From Armigeres subalbatus (lineage: Eukaryota; Arthropoda; Insecta; Diptera; Culicidae), in NCBI RefSeq assembly GCF_024139115.2, contig NC_085139.1, positions 70,847,203 to 70,911,202 of the forward strand: a stretch of 64,000 nucleotides of DNA, written 5' to 3'. Made by a program: the position numbers and the translations under genes. The stretch's first letter is position 1; each line of letters begins with the position of its first letter. Positions 34,065 to 43,605 of the stretch are shown one piece after another. Under the pieces are notes generated by a model that did no database searches, had not been told where the DNA came from, and was given only the letters and a program-made list of their open reading frames with translations.

Positions 34065-36482
34065 GTGCGAAGGGTCATTTGGCCGAAACCCATTCGGCCG
34101 AAAGCCATTTGGCCGAATGCCACAAGGCCGAACAGACCATTAGGCCGAAACCCATCTGGCCGAAAGCCATTTGGCCGAAAGGGTCGTTCGGCCGAAAGGG
34201 TTGTTTGGTCGAAAGGGTCATTTGGCCGAAAGTCATTATGCCGAAAGGGTCGTTTGGCCGAATGGGTCGTTTGGCCGAATAGATTGTTTGGCCGAAAGGG
34301 TCGTTAGACCGAAAGGGTCGTTTGGCCGAATGGGTCATTAGGCCGAAATGGTCGTTTGACCGAAATGAACGTTTGGCCGAATGGGTCGTTTGGCCGAAAG
34401 GGTCGTTTAGTCGAAAGGGTTGTTTGGCCGAATGGGTCGTTTTGCCGAATGGGTCGTTTGGCCGAATGGGTCGTTTGGCCGAAAGGGTCATTTGGCCGAA
34501 AGGGTCATTTGGCCGAAAAGGTCGTTTGGCTGAAAGAGTCGTTTGGCCGAAAAAGTCATTAGGCCGAAAGGGTCATTTGGCCGAAAGGGTCGTTTGACCG
34601 AAAGGGTCGTTTGGCCGAAAGGATCACTTAGCCGAAAGGATCATTTGGCCGAAAGGGTCATTTGGCCGAAAGGGTCGTTTGGCCGAAAGGATTGCTTAGC
34701 CAAAAAGGTCATTTTGCCAAAAGGGTAATTTGGTCGAAAGGGTCGTTCGGCCGAAAGGGTCATTTGGCCGAATAGGACATTTAGCTGAATAGTTCATTTG
34801 AAAAGTGAGAATTAGCAATGAAAAGAGAGACGTCTCACTTCTCACTCCTCATTTATCACTTCTCGATGTAAAAAGTGAGTAGTGCAAAGTGGGCAGAGAG
34901 ACGTCTTACTACCCACTTTTTACATCGTGAAGTGATATGATATGTGAAACGAGAAGTGAGCGAGAAGCGAGAAGTGATAAATTAGGAGTGAGAAGTGAGA
35001 CGTCTCACTTCTCACTCCTCATTTCTCGCTTCTCACTGTGAAAAGTGAGTAGTGCGAAGTGGGTAGTGAGACGTCTCTCTACCCACTTCGCACTACTCAC
35101 TTTTTACATCGAGAAGCGAGAAATGAGGAGTGAGAAGTGAGACGTCTCCCTTCTCACTTTTGCTCTTCTCACTTTTGACAGCGAGAAGTGATAAATGAGG
35201 AGTGAGAAGTGAGACGTCTCACTTCTCACTCGTCATTTATCACTTCTCGCTGTAAAAAGCGAGAAGCGCAAAGTGAGCAGTGAGATGTCTCACTTCCCAC
35301 TCCTCATTTCTCGCTTCTCACTGTGAAAAGTGAGTAGTGAGACGTCTCACTACTCACTTTTCACAATGAGAAGTGAGAAATGAGAAAAAAGAAGTGGAAA
35401 GTGAGACGTCTTACTTCTTTTTCTTCATTTTTCTCTTCTCACTGTTAAAAGTGAAAAGCGCGACGTGGATAGTTAGACGTCTCACTACTCACTTCGCGCT
35501 TCTCACTTTTGACAGCGAGAAGTGATAAATGAGTGAGAAGTGTGACATCTGCGAAGTTGGTAGTGCGACGTCTCACTACTCATTTCGCGCTTCTCACTTT
35601 TTACAGTGTGAAGAGAAATTTCGGCCAAATGACCCATTCGGCTGAATGACCCTTTCGGCTAAATGACCCTTTCGGCCAAATGACCCTTTTGGCCAAACGA
35701 CCCTTTCGGCCAAACGTCCCTTTCGGCTAAATGACCCTTTCGGCCAAACGACCCATTCAGCCAAATGACACATTCGTCCAAACTACCCATTCGGCCAAAC
35801 GACCCATTCGGCCAAACGACCCTTTCGGCCAAACGACCCATTCGGCCAAACGACCTATTCGGCCAAACGACCTATTCGGCCAATCGACCCATTCGGCCAA
35901 ACGACCCATTCGGCCAAACGACCCATTCGGCCAAACGACCCATTCGGCCAAACGACCCATTCGGCCAAACGACCCATATGGCCAAACGACCCAATTAATT
36001 GCATATTATTCGGCAACTCGGCCGTACGAAAACTATTTTTTTTTTGTTAAATATCTTGGCTGTGCATATGCACAGCATATGTTTCGAAATGGACAAATTG
36101 ATATGAAATTTGCGAAAAAGAATCCACGTGTCTTGGAGCGACCCATTCAGCCAAACGACCCATTCGGCCAAACGACCAATATGGCCTAACGACCCATTCG
36201 GCCAAACGACCCATTCGGCCAAACGACCGATTCGGCCTAATGATCCATTTGGCCAAACGACCCATTCGGCCTAATGACCTTCTCGGTCAAACGACCCATT
36301 CGGCCAAATGACTTTCGGCCTGATGAACCTTTCGGCCAAACGACCGTTTCGGCCAAATGACCCATTCTGCCAAATGACTGTTCGGCCAAATGGTATATTC
36401 GGCCAAACAACTTTCGGCCTAGTGGCATTCGGCCAAATGGCTTTCGGCCGAATGGGTTTCGACCAAATGACCCTTCCCCAGT
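34065..36482. mobile_element. giant foldback-like inverted-repeat element, 2.4 kb
   Basis: The left arm (about 34073-34800) is a run of (ttggccgaaagggtcg)n. The right arm (about 35620-36478) is the inverted (cgacccattcggccaaa)n. The outermost 90 bp of each arm match each other unit for unit (gggtcatttggccgaaaccc, then attcggccgaaagccatttg, then gccgaatgccac), as terminal inverted repeats do. Long TIRs built from short direct repeats are the hallmark of Foldback-type DNA elements. No transposase is present. The right arm is interrupted by about 150 bp of unrelated sequence at 35995-36140. A partial copy of an end lies at 42285-42425. Confidence 0.85.
34801..35615. repeat. array of about 12 palindromes centred on GACGTC
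   Basis: Centres gagacgtctc or close variants lie near 34831, 34911, 35000, 35071, 35141, 35213, 35285, 35342, 35406, 35477, 35546 and 35569, mostly about 70 bp apart. Arms are made of agtgag, aagtgaga and aaatgaggagtgag blocks. The unit at 35041-35105 is a near-perfect palindrome of about 64 bp, and the one at 35180-35252 is about 70 bp. The array fills the space between the arms of the foldback element. Confidence 0.9.
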
Positions 36483-36732
36483 GCATACGGTGGGTGAGAA
36501 TTTCATTGACTCTGTTGTGTTTAATGACCGTAGCGATTATCTGAGAAGCAACCTGCAGGAAGGTACAGTATTCTATTTTATCTCGAGATGCACAATAGCT
36601 AATCTTCGTAAGGAGTGGTTCATATAATTACATTTAACAATGAGATATAGTCAGTGGCATTCTGATAAAATGCCACTTGAGGCCCTTGCATAACAGTAGT
36701 CATATACTATAAATACAATATTCATAATACCA
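36483..36732. other. short unassigned intronic stretch
   Basis: Nothing recognisable. It separates the foldback element from the MITE at 36733. Confidence 0.4.
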
Positions 36733-36983
36733 CACTGCAAAAATTCCACACATTTTTATTGGCAAAAATACATTAATTTAATTCATGATTCTAATTAGTG
36801 CACACATAACCACTCTCCACACGAAGTACAAATATAATCTATAATCAAATAAAATGTATGTGTGGTCTCTAATATGCAGTTATTGAATTTATGTGTGGGT
36901 ACAAATTGCATATATTTGGGTCGCCAAATTGCAAAAATTTATGTGTGCGACAAATATAATCAATATGAAGAATTTTCTCAGTG
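36733..36983. mobile_element. AT-rich MITE, about 250 bp, copy 2
   Basis: It begins cactgcaaaaattccacaca and ends with gaattttctcagtg. It has the same internal phrase order as 8484-8738 (tttattggcaaaaat, gcacacataa, atgtgtggtctc, tgcaaaaattta). Confidence 0.75.
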
Positions 36984-37504
36984 CAGATGATACGTGCATG
37001 ATGATATTGAAATCAACAGAACGCAAAAGTTTTTGGGGCCGGGAAAGGTTCCAATGATTGTCTGTGTGCTCCTCCTCTGAAAGGGGGGACTGCAAATAAA
37101 ATATAAGTTTCTGCATAACTCGGGAACTTATCAGGCAAATGGAACCAAATGGGGCATGTAGAGTTTTTTGAAAACTAGAAATGTTACTATGGTGTTTCCA
37201 TCCTCTGGAAGTCATGGGAAAAGCATACAGATGAAAAAAAGCAAACCAAAATCTTGTGGCAGGGAACATAGGTTTTGACGTTTGCGCTGCGATTACATTT
37301 GCCTTTTCAAAATACTACACCGTCTCTCTTTTGAGAAAGTGGTTTCTGAAGGGCTAAACCATAATTATGGACACAAAAATAATGTTTGCGCTTAATAATT
37401 GGGTTTTTGGAGAGACGAAGTTCGACGGATCAGCTAGCATAGCATATTTGCGGTATCTAGTCAGTGTAAACATTGTATTTGGAGATCTCATATCTGGAGA
37501 ACAA
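36984..37504. other. unassigned sequence beside a family A LINE
   Basis: It contains the phrase agacgaagttcgacggatca near 37414, but no coding domain and no matched ends were found. Confidence 0.35.
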
Positions 37505-37715
37505 CACAATTTGACGGACTTTGTGAAAATCGTACCACTCGTTTCAATACCCGCCCTTCGTATTACTCCCTCCAAAGCGATGTTGAATATCAGACACGGA
37601 AGACCATCACCTTGCCGTAACCCTCTACGCGTTTCGAAGGGACTCGAGAATGCCCCTGAAACTCGAAGTACACACATCACCAGATCCATCGTCGCTTTGG
37701 TCAACCGTGTCAGTT
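37505..37715 (-). pseudogene. family A LINE RT fragment
   Basis: The minus frame shows KATMDLVMCVLRVSG, FETRRGLRQGDGLPCLIFNIALEG and TSGTIFTKSVK, the RT block just before the catalytic FADD. It ends there against unrelated sequence. Upstream it continues across the palindromic insert at 38446. Confidence 0.85.
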
Positions 37716-37855
37716 CAATCAAAGGTAATTGCCTATTTCCGGGGATTAAACCACCCGACTTGGACCTTAATTTACAATGTTATGAAAACTCATATGTGAA
37801 TATGTACGTTATGTGGAAGATATTGATTTGGAAAATGTATTGGAGGTAACCACTT

Positions 37856-37930
37856 TCCCTTCGATGGGACTCGAACCCATGACCCTACAGTACGCTAGAC
37901 TGGTGATTTAACCAACTAAGCTACGAAGGA
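37856..37930 (-). tRNA. tRNA-like sequence in left arm (anticodon AGC)
   Basis: It is the same 75-nt sequence as at 38281-38355 apart from a change that breaks the last D-stem pair (taaatcacc instead of taaagcacc). The acceptor stem, T arm with TTCGAGT, and the anticodon loop CTAGCGT are intact. It is probably a transposed tRNA pseudogene. Confidence 0.55.
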
Positions 37931-38280
37931 CCTCCGTCGGCCTTCGCAACCTAGCGGCTACTGAACGAGCTCGAGATTCCCAAATTGGACGCATAGTCAA
38001 ATCACTCACAATCCATTTCTCAAGCCAATACTTCCACATGTGTATTGTACACGTCCACATTAGAGGAGCGTGAGTATTTAGAATGTCTGGCGGCTATACA
38101 CATTCTTCATCAGCAACGGTACTGATCAAGTGAGGTTGTGTAAGCTATTTGCCAGGACGTGTACAATACACATATGGAAGTATTGGCTTGAGAAATGGAT
38201 TGCGAGTGATTTGACTATGCGTCCAATTTGGGAATCTCGAGCTCGTTCAGTAGCCGCTAGGTTGCGAAGGCCGACGGAGG

Positions 38281-38355
38281 TCCTTCGTAGCTTAGTTGGT
38301 TAAAGCACCAGTCTAGCGTACTGTAGGGTCATGGGTTCGAGTCCCATCGAAGGGA
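38281..38355 (+). tRNA. tRNA-like gene in right arm (anticodon AGC)
   Basis: It folds as a cloverleaf. The acceptor TCCTTCG pairs with CGAAGGG, with discriminator A. The D stem is GCTT/AAGC and the anticodon stem CAGT/ACTG with loop CTAGCGT. The T stem is ATGGG/CCCAT with loop TTCGAGT. A-box and B-box positions are filled. By the triplet it would read alanine codons, but the body does not resemble a typical alanine tRNA, and its position in a mobile inverted repeat suggests a carried or decayed gene. Confidence 0.6.
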
Positions 38356-38445
38356 AAGTGGTTACCTCCAATACATTTTCCAAATCAATATCTTCCACAT
38401 AACGTACATATAAACATATGAGTTTTCATAACAACCGTGTCAGTT

Positions 38446-39349
38446 TATCCGGAAATCCGTTTTCGTGCATTAGCTGCCATAGCTGGTCCCGATCGATTGT
38501 ATCATATGCGGCTTTGAAGTCGATAAATAGATGATGTGTGGGCACGTTGTATTCGCGGCATTTCTGCAATACCTGACGTATGGCGAACACCTGGTCTGTG
38601 GTAGAGCGTTCACCCATAAATCCCGCCTGGTACTGCCCCACGAACTCTCTTGCAATTGATGTTAGTCGGCGGCATAAAATTTGGGAGTGTACCTTGTAGG
38701 CGGCGTTCAGCAATGTGATTGCGCGGTAGTTGCTACAATCCAACTTATCGCCCTTTTTGTAGATGGGACACACGACACCTTCCATCCACTCCTGCGGCAG
38801 AACCTCATCCTCCCAAACCTTGGTAATCACCCAGTGCAGCGCTCTAGCCAGTGCTTCACCACCGTGTTTAAACAGCTCTCCTGGTAGTTGGTCAGCTCCA
38901 GGCGCTTTGTTGTTTTTCAGCCGGCCGATCTCCTCCTGGATTTCCTGGAAATTCGGAGCCGGAAGTCGCATGTCCTGCGCGCGTGCTCCTAGGTTCATTA
39001 CCATACCGCCATCGTTGTCTGCCATATCGCCATTCAGGTGCTCTTCGTAGTGCTGCCGCCACCTTTGGATCACCTCACGCTCGTTTGTAAGAAAGTTTCC
39101 GTTTATGTCTTTACACATATCGGGCTGTGGTACGTGGCCCTTACGTGAATGGTTCAACTTCTCATAGAACTTTCGTGCGTTATTAGCGCGGTACAGTTCC
39201 TCCGTCTCTTCACGGTCTCGATCTTCCTGCTGGCGCTTTTTCCTTTGGAAAATCGAGTTCTGTCTGTTCCGCGCCAGTTTGTATCGTGCCTCGTTCGCCC
39301 TCGTGCGGTGTTGCAGCAATCTCGCCCATGCTGCATTCTTCTCCTCAAC
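38446..39349 (-). pseudogene. family A LINE linker and early RT
   Basis: One almost uninterrupted minus frame of about 300 codons reads EEKNAAWARLLQHRTRANEAR, then IFQRKKRQQEDRDREETEELY. The linker PDMCKDINGNFLTNEREVIQRW follows. The RT has [67 protein letters not shown] and FIDFKAAYDTIDRDQLW. It is the best-preserved stretch of this family in the window. It is cut upstream by the hAT-like element and downstream by the palindrome. Confidence 0.88.
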
Positions 39350-41076
39350 CAGTGGCGCTGGGAGTGGGTGGGACAGGTAGGACATGTCCTACGCATGAAA
39401 ATACCTGGGTAGGACAGTCGAAGTATTGTCCTACCCATGATTATGGTAAGAACATACCACATGGTTACCTAAAAGATCTAATACTATCAATACCATTTAA
39501 ATTTTTTGGATCTATAAAAATATCATTAAAGCGTTTCAAAGTTCCATGGATTGTAAAGGAGAAATCTATTCCGAATAGCTTCTCAGAGTCTATGAGGAAT
39601 TATTTTCATTCCAAAAAATGGTCAATGATGTATTGATATTTTCCAAGAAGTCTTGAAGTTTCGAATAGTTTCTGCTCATCCAAAAATTGGTGAAAACTTT
39701 CTGGAAGTACGTAATTATGTGTGCTAGTTCAGGGAGGCTCAGAGAGTTTCTTAAATTTTAAAAGAATCAAAAGTTGAATATCTAAACAAGGATATAGCTC
39801 AGCTTAACTAAGCAAAAACTGACTGTAGTTGTTAATGGTTGCTTCTTCGTGACTGGTCAGAACTGGTGTATATTGCGATCCAAGTGAATAAAGGTTGGTA
39901 TTTACTACCTACAGCACCAGTCAGCAGCCTTGGGAAAACTCACTCACTCACACGACCCACACCAATTTAAAATCCCAATCCATCAGCGAAGACACGATTG
40001 CAAAATGAATGCCACTCAACCCAACAGCGAACCAACAAACGATTCATACCTACTGAGTGCATCCCAACAGGAATAAGCGAAACCACAGATAGTGCGAAAA
40101 GAAATCAAGAGATGAGAATGAACCGATGAGTAGTGAGTGCAGCAGAAAATATTGAGTTGGACTCATAAGATTGATTTAATTTAGACTCAATGATTCGTTT
40201 TGCGGCGTGAATCTTTCTGCCGAATCCTCACTCACCACTCAATTGCGATTTCATTCGTTAGCGAACCGAATGTAAACAAATACTCGGTTGGGAAAGGAGA
40301 GGAATGTTAGTGTTAGGAATGTTAGAGACCGAGAAGACTCTGCATCCCCACAATACAGCGGAAAGGAAAATCCATTAACTCGGTAAGGTAAATAAACCAA
40401 CAGATGAAAAGTGATGTAGTTTGTCCCAGACCTCCTGTCTATAAGGCATAAGCTGTACTCATTAGACTGCTGAGCTAATCTCCAAAAGTGGGGAACTAAA
40501 CAAGGATATGAGAGAACAATTGCAGAAAGATGCAAATATGAAGCAGTTTATGATGATTGTAGCATATTCGGATATCTGGTAGCAGGCCTATGAGAAGAAG
40601 AATTCTGAAGCTTCTAAGAGTTTATTGGAATCTGTAGGAATCAAAAATATACCTACGTTTGCATGAAATCTTAGAAGCTAGAAAGAAAAAAGTCTGAAAT
40701 TCGGAAGAACATTATTCTTGAGATTTCCTAAAACCCGTAAATAGTATTGAATACCTTCCCTTGAAGATTCTTTGATGATCATAAGCATTACTAGCAGTTC
40801 GTAGCAAAATTTCTGTAGATTTCTGAAGGTTCGTAAACATAGAAGTTAGTGACAATTGCTTGAAATCATCCAATATTTTATAAAATTTATAAGAATCCAT
40901 AATCACTCTGGAAATTCTTAAAAATGTTTAAAGACAAGCTTTTTGAAAATGTTCTGGAAATGAAATGAATGTCCTTATAGTCATAGGAAGTTTAAACTTA
41001 TCTGAGGATGTCCGAAAAAATCTTTTGAAATCCAGTTTTTGTCCTACCCACGACTCGGAACGTGGCCGCGCCTCTG
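39350..41076. mobile_element. hAT-like element, 1727 bp, in family A linker
   Basis: The ends CAGTGGCGCTGG and (reverse) CAGAGGCGCGGC are imperfectly inverted. An exact 8-bp duplication TCCTCAAC flanks it (39342-39349, 41077-41084). Removing the element restores the LINE frame QLVEEKNAAW. The octamer gtaggaca or its complement recurs near both ends (39375-39440, 41038-41050). No transposase is seen. The interior (39480-41030) is unrecognised AT-rich DNA. Confidence 0.8.
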
Positions 41077-41550
41077 TCCTCAACTAACTGCTTACATTCG
41101 CCGTCATACCTGTCGTTTCTCTGATCCGGAGCCACCGTGCCTTGTGCCGCGGTTGCGGTGCTTCCAATGGCGGATCGAATATCTCTCCAGCCATCTTCAA
41201 GGGATGCTGCGCCTAGCTGCTCTTCCGTTGGGAGTGCCACTCCCAGCTACTACGCGTAGTCTTGGGCTAGTCTACCGTCTTGCAGCCGCCCAATGTTTAG
41301 CCGCGGCGGATGATTCTGACGCGTGTTGTACACCGTCGAGAGTTTTGAGCGCAGACATACTGCAACGAGGTAGTGGTCGGATTCAATATTCGCACTGCGG
41401 TAAGCGCGTACGTTCGTGATGTCGGAGAAAAATTTACCGTCGATTAGAACGTGGTTGATTTGGTTTTCCGTTATTTGATCAGGTGATTTCCATGTGGCCT
41501 TGTGGATATTCTTGCGGGGGAAGAAAGTACTTCGGACTACCATTCCGCGG
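41077..41550 (-). pseudogene. family A LINE late endonuclease and linker
   Basis: On the minus strand RGMVVRSTFFPRKNIHKATWKSP, IDGKFFSDITNV and ANIESDHYLVAVCLRSKL mark the end of the endonuclease. A stop near 41250 follows, and the linker (MALPTEEQLGAASLEDGWRDI, YDGECKQLVE) runs to the hAT insertion point. At about 41551 the endonuclease joins the 5' UTR directly with a shared gaggctt/gcggctt junction, so about half of the domain is deleted. Confidence 0.85.
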
Positions 41551-41795
41551 GAGGCTTATTGGGCCTGCGCAAACCTCCTGTCTCGTCGGAGGGCCGTTGT
41601 GTCAGGGCTGTTTAGCGTCCCACCTAACACCAGGACTTGGGCTTGCGCGCTTTGAGCTGCACACGGTCGCTTTGGCGGAGCCTACTTGCGGATACATGCA
41701 GCTTTTTATAGAGGTTTAACAGGACCCACTGTCAAACCCCACCACATCCTAGGCATGCGCCACAACTCGTAGATGGCCTGGGGAGGGATCGTCAA
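41551..41795 (-). mobile_element. family A LINE 5' untranslated region
   Basis: It matches 8044-8272 closely (ttattgggcctgcgcaaacc, gtcagggctgtttagcgtcc, cccaccacatcctaggca). The two diverge beyond ggatcgt, which marks the approximate 5' end. Confidence 0.75.
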
Positions 41796-41864
41796 GCCCT
41801 TGGACATAGTCCCTGCTGCCCCCAAATACGCGGATGTATTTGGTGAAAATAAGTCTGAATGTCC

Positions 41865-42038
41865 TCCTTAGCCCGACGGTAAGATGCGCGGCTACAAAGC
41901 AAGACCATGCTAAGGGTGGCTGGGTTCGATTCCCGGTGCCGGTCTAGACAATTTTCGGATTGCAAATTGTCTCGACTTCTCTGGGCATGAAAGTATCATC
42001 GTGTTAGCCTCATGATATACGAATGCAGAAATGGTAAC
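41865..42038 (+). mobile_element. tRNA-derived SINE (Feilai-like), 3'-truncated
   Basis: The head tccttagcccgacggtaaga, the B-box GGTTCGATTCCC and the body up to aatggtaacttgg match the other copies. The (GAA)n tail is lost. Confidence 0.8.
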
Positions 42039-42284
42039 TTGGGATGCCCCCGAGGAACTTGCGAATGGGGAAATTTAGCTTTTAGCACCAAAACCATAGT
42101 GGACGATCTATCAAAAAGCGAGATTCAAAGGTTGCCAGCTAGTAGCGTCTGTTGATATCTAAAGTGTAGTAAGCCGAAACGCGTAACGCTAAATTGCTGT
42201 CTTGATTTATTTTTCACTGAAAGTTATCAATAAAAACAGCAAATATTTTTTCACGGTGATTTGTTTACTGTATTATTCAGCAGA

Positions 42285-42425
42285 ATGGCCAAATGACCTA
42301 TTCGGCCAAATAGCCTATTCAGCCAAATGACCCGTTCGGCAAAATGACTTTCGGCCTGATGGATTTCGGACTAATGGTTTGTTCGGTCTAGTGGCATTCA
42401 AGCAAACGTTCCTTCGGAACAATAT
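42285..42425. repeat. partial end of the GGCCGAA foldback family
   Basis: The phrases aaatgacctattcggccaaa, gactttcggcctgatgga and ggtctagtggcattc follow the order of the right terminus of the 34-36 kb element. It is truncated and diverged, which shows this is a dispersed family. Confidence 0.65.
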
Positions 42426-42519
42426 GATGCTGCGTAATCTCATTGTAATAATTATGGACTATGGAAGACATTCAACCTGTGGCTTCAGAGTTTCACTTTC
42501 ATGTATCATTAGATGTGCT

Positions 42520-42795
42520 TGGAGCTAGATCTTGGCAGCCCGGGTGAAACTAACATCGAGTCGACTGGGGCCGGTTCCCAAGCCGCTAGAACTCATCAGC
42601 TTAAACTTCATCGGATCCAAAACAAGTTACTGAGGATGATCCTCAACTGTCCTCACAGAACAAGAACATCCGGGGTCAACCGTCTGTCAGGTAGTAAAAC
42701 ATTACACGAGCGCTTTGGTAAGTGTGAGGAAAGCTATAAGGTCCGTTGTTTGGCCTCTGCCCAGCCACAAACAAGGGTGCTATGTGTCAACTAGG
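42520..42795 (+). pseudogene. Jockey-group LINE C-terminal fragment
   Basis: The frame contains THQLKLHRIQNKLLRMILNCPHRTRT and LHERFGKCEESYKVRCLASAQPQ. This type of QRVQNK.LRMI...P segment follows RT in Jockey-like LINEs. It ends at a stop near 42794, and a possible 3' UTR with A-runs reaches about 42860. Endonuclease and RT are missing. Confidence 0.6.
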
Positions 42796-42860
42796 TTCTC
42801 AATTTGTTGTAAATACTATTTTTTGTAAACAAACGAACGCCTTTTAAAAAACCTAAATCA

Positions 42861-43320
42861 AAGATAAAGGACCATACATTTATTATGTTTTCAAAAATAC
42901 ATATTTCAAACCAAGACGAAGCAAATAAAAATGAATTCAACAACAAATGTGTTACATGAAACTATCTCATGGAATCATTAATTATGTGAATAGTGTATTT
43001 TCATAGCTTGAAAACATGGTGGAATCATGAAATAGTTAATCATATTTTCATTTTTATTTCTTTTCTATAGTTTATTTATCAATTTTGTCTCATTTCTCCA
43101 ATTATAGTTCATTTTTACTAACTTGGTTTTTATTTCTAATTCGTTCGATTTGTCCGCCTCAGTTCATTCTGGCTGCTTTATTTGTTTGATATTGCCTGAT
43201 TAACCTAATTTATTTAATTTGCCCGTTTTATAGCTTTTTTTTCTCTGCATTGGCAATTTTTTTGCCATTTTATGGAGTTAGTTCCATTGCTGTGTCGAAT
43301 AGTTTAAGCTCCTTACTCAC
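42861..43320. other. start of the long LRR-gene intron
   Basis: It begins with the minus-strand donor GTGAGTAAGG at 43320. It is AT-rich and nothing else is recognised. Confidence 0.5.
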
Positions 43321-43437
43321 CTGAGTTTGAGACACGCAGATGCACCCTCCCGGGCACCGTTTTAGCGAAAACTGCTCACAGTCGTGAAACCTCCAAAGGA
43401 CTCCGATGAAGACCAACACTCGCCAGACGACATTCAT
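43321..43437 (-). CDS. leucine-rich-repeat protein, first coding exon (signal peptide)
   Basis: From ATG at 43437 the exon codes for 39 residues. A signal peptide (MNVVWRVLVFIGVLW core) is followed by a cysteine-rich start CPGGCICVSQTQ, which ends at a CAG|GTGAGT donor in phase 0. The remaining cap cysteine and the LRRs are in the exon at 23520-23035, also phase 0. The pattern C-x3-C-x-C...C...L..IP is the standard LRR N-terminal cap of secreted or membrane LRR proteins. An in-frame upstream ATG at 43560 would add 41 non-hydrophobic residues and bury the signal peptide, so 43437 is preferred. A good acceptor (ttctcttttcaattccag) at 43606 suggests the exon starts at 43605 with about 170 nt of 5' UTR. 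Confidence 0.8.
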
Positions 43438-43605
43438 ATCTTTTCTTGTTCCAGCAGAGTTGAAACTACTGCCTACGTTATTGGAGGGGGAAGAAGGATA
43501 GCCGGGTGTCGTCAATATTGGTTCCGGGATATCTAACAGCTCTCTGGAAAACAGCTCCACTTGACTGGTTCAATCCGCATGGGGAGTTCTATCAGTGGGG
43601 ATTAT

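Larger units (their letters stand above)
37716..38431. mobile_element. tRNA-bearing inverted-repeat element with 14-bp target duplication
   Basis: Arms of about 280 bp (37779-38062 and 38152-38432) are near-perfect reverse complements around a 90-bp loop. A further 63 bp (37716-37778) is on the left only. CAACCGTGTCAGTT flanks the insert (37702-37715 and 38432-38445). Each arm contains a tRNA-like gene (37856-37930 minus and 38281-38355 plus) pointing outward. Smaller inverted copies of ggaagtattggcttgag and ggaagatattgatttgg flank that gene. A long target duplication suggests target-primed insertion, unusual for an inverted-repeat element. Confidence 0.8.
37505..41795 (-). mobile_element. 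family A LINE, copy 3, split twice
   Basis: Going down the minus strand, a 5' UTR (41795-41551) is fused directly to the late endonuclease (41550), so the first part of the endonuclease is deleted. The linker is cut by a hAT-like element (41076-39350) and resumes at 39349. RT runs to 38446, where a tRNA-bearing palindrome (38431-37716) intervenes. RT then continues to 37505. The C-terminus is missing. Two target-site duplications (8 bp and 14 bp) prove that one LINE was cut twice. Confidence 0.85.

Noticed and set aside
34049..34728. Frames through the GGCCGAA array as repeat proteins.
   Set aside because: Overlapping frames exist on both strands because units are near multiples of three; it is non-coding foldback DNA.
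33066..36482. CRISPR array, because of regular repeats.
   Set aside because: Repeats are contiguous without unique spacers, and the surrounding DNA is insect-like with eukaryotic retroelements and splice sites.
43438..43560. Upstream in-frame ATG at 43560 as the LRR start.
   Set aside because: It would place 41 polar residues before the signal peptide core; the ATG at 43437 has a better fit to a secreted protein.
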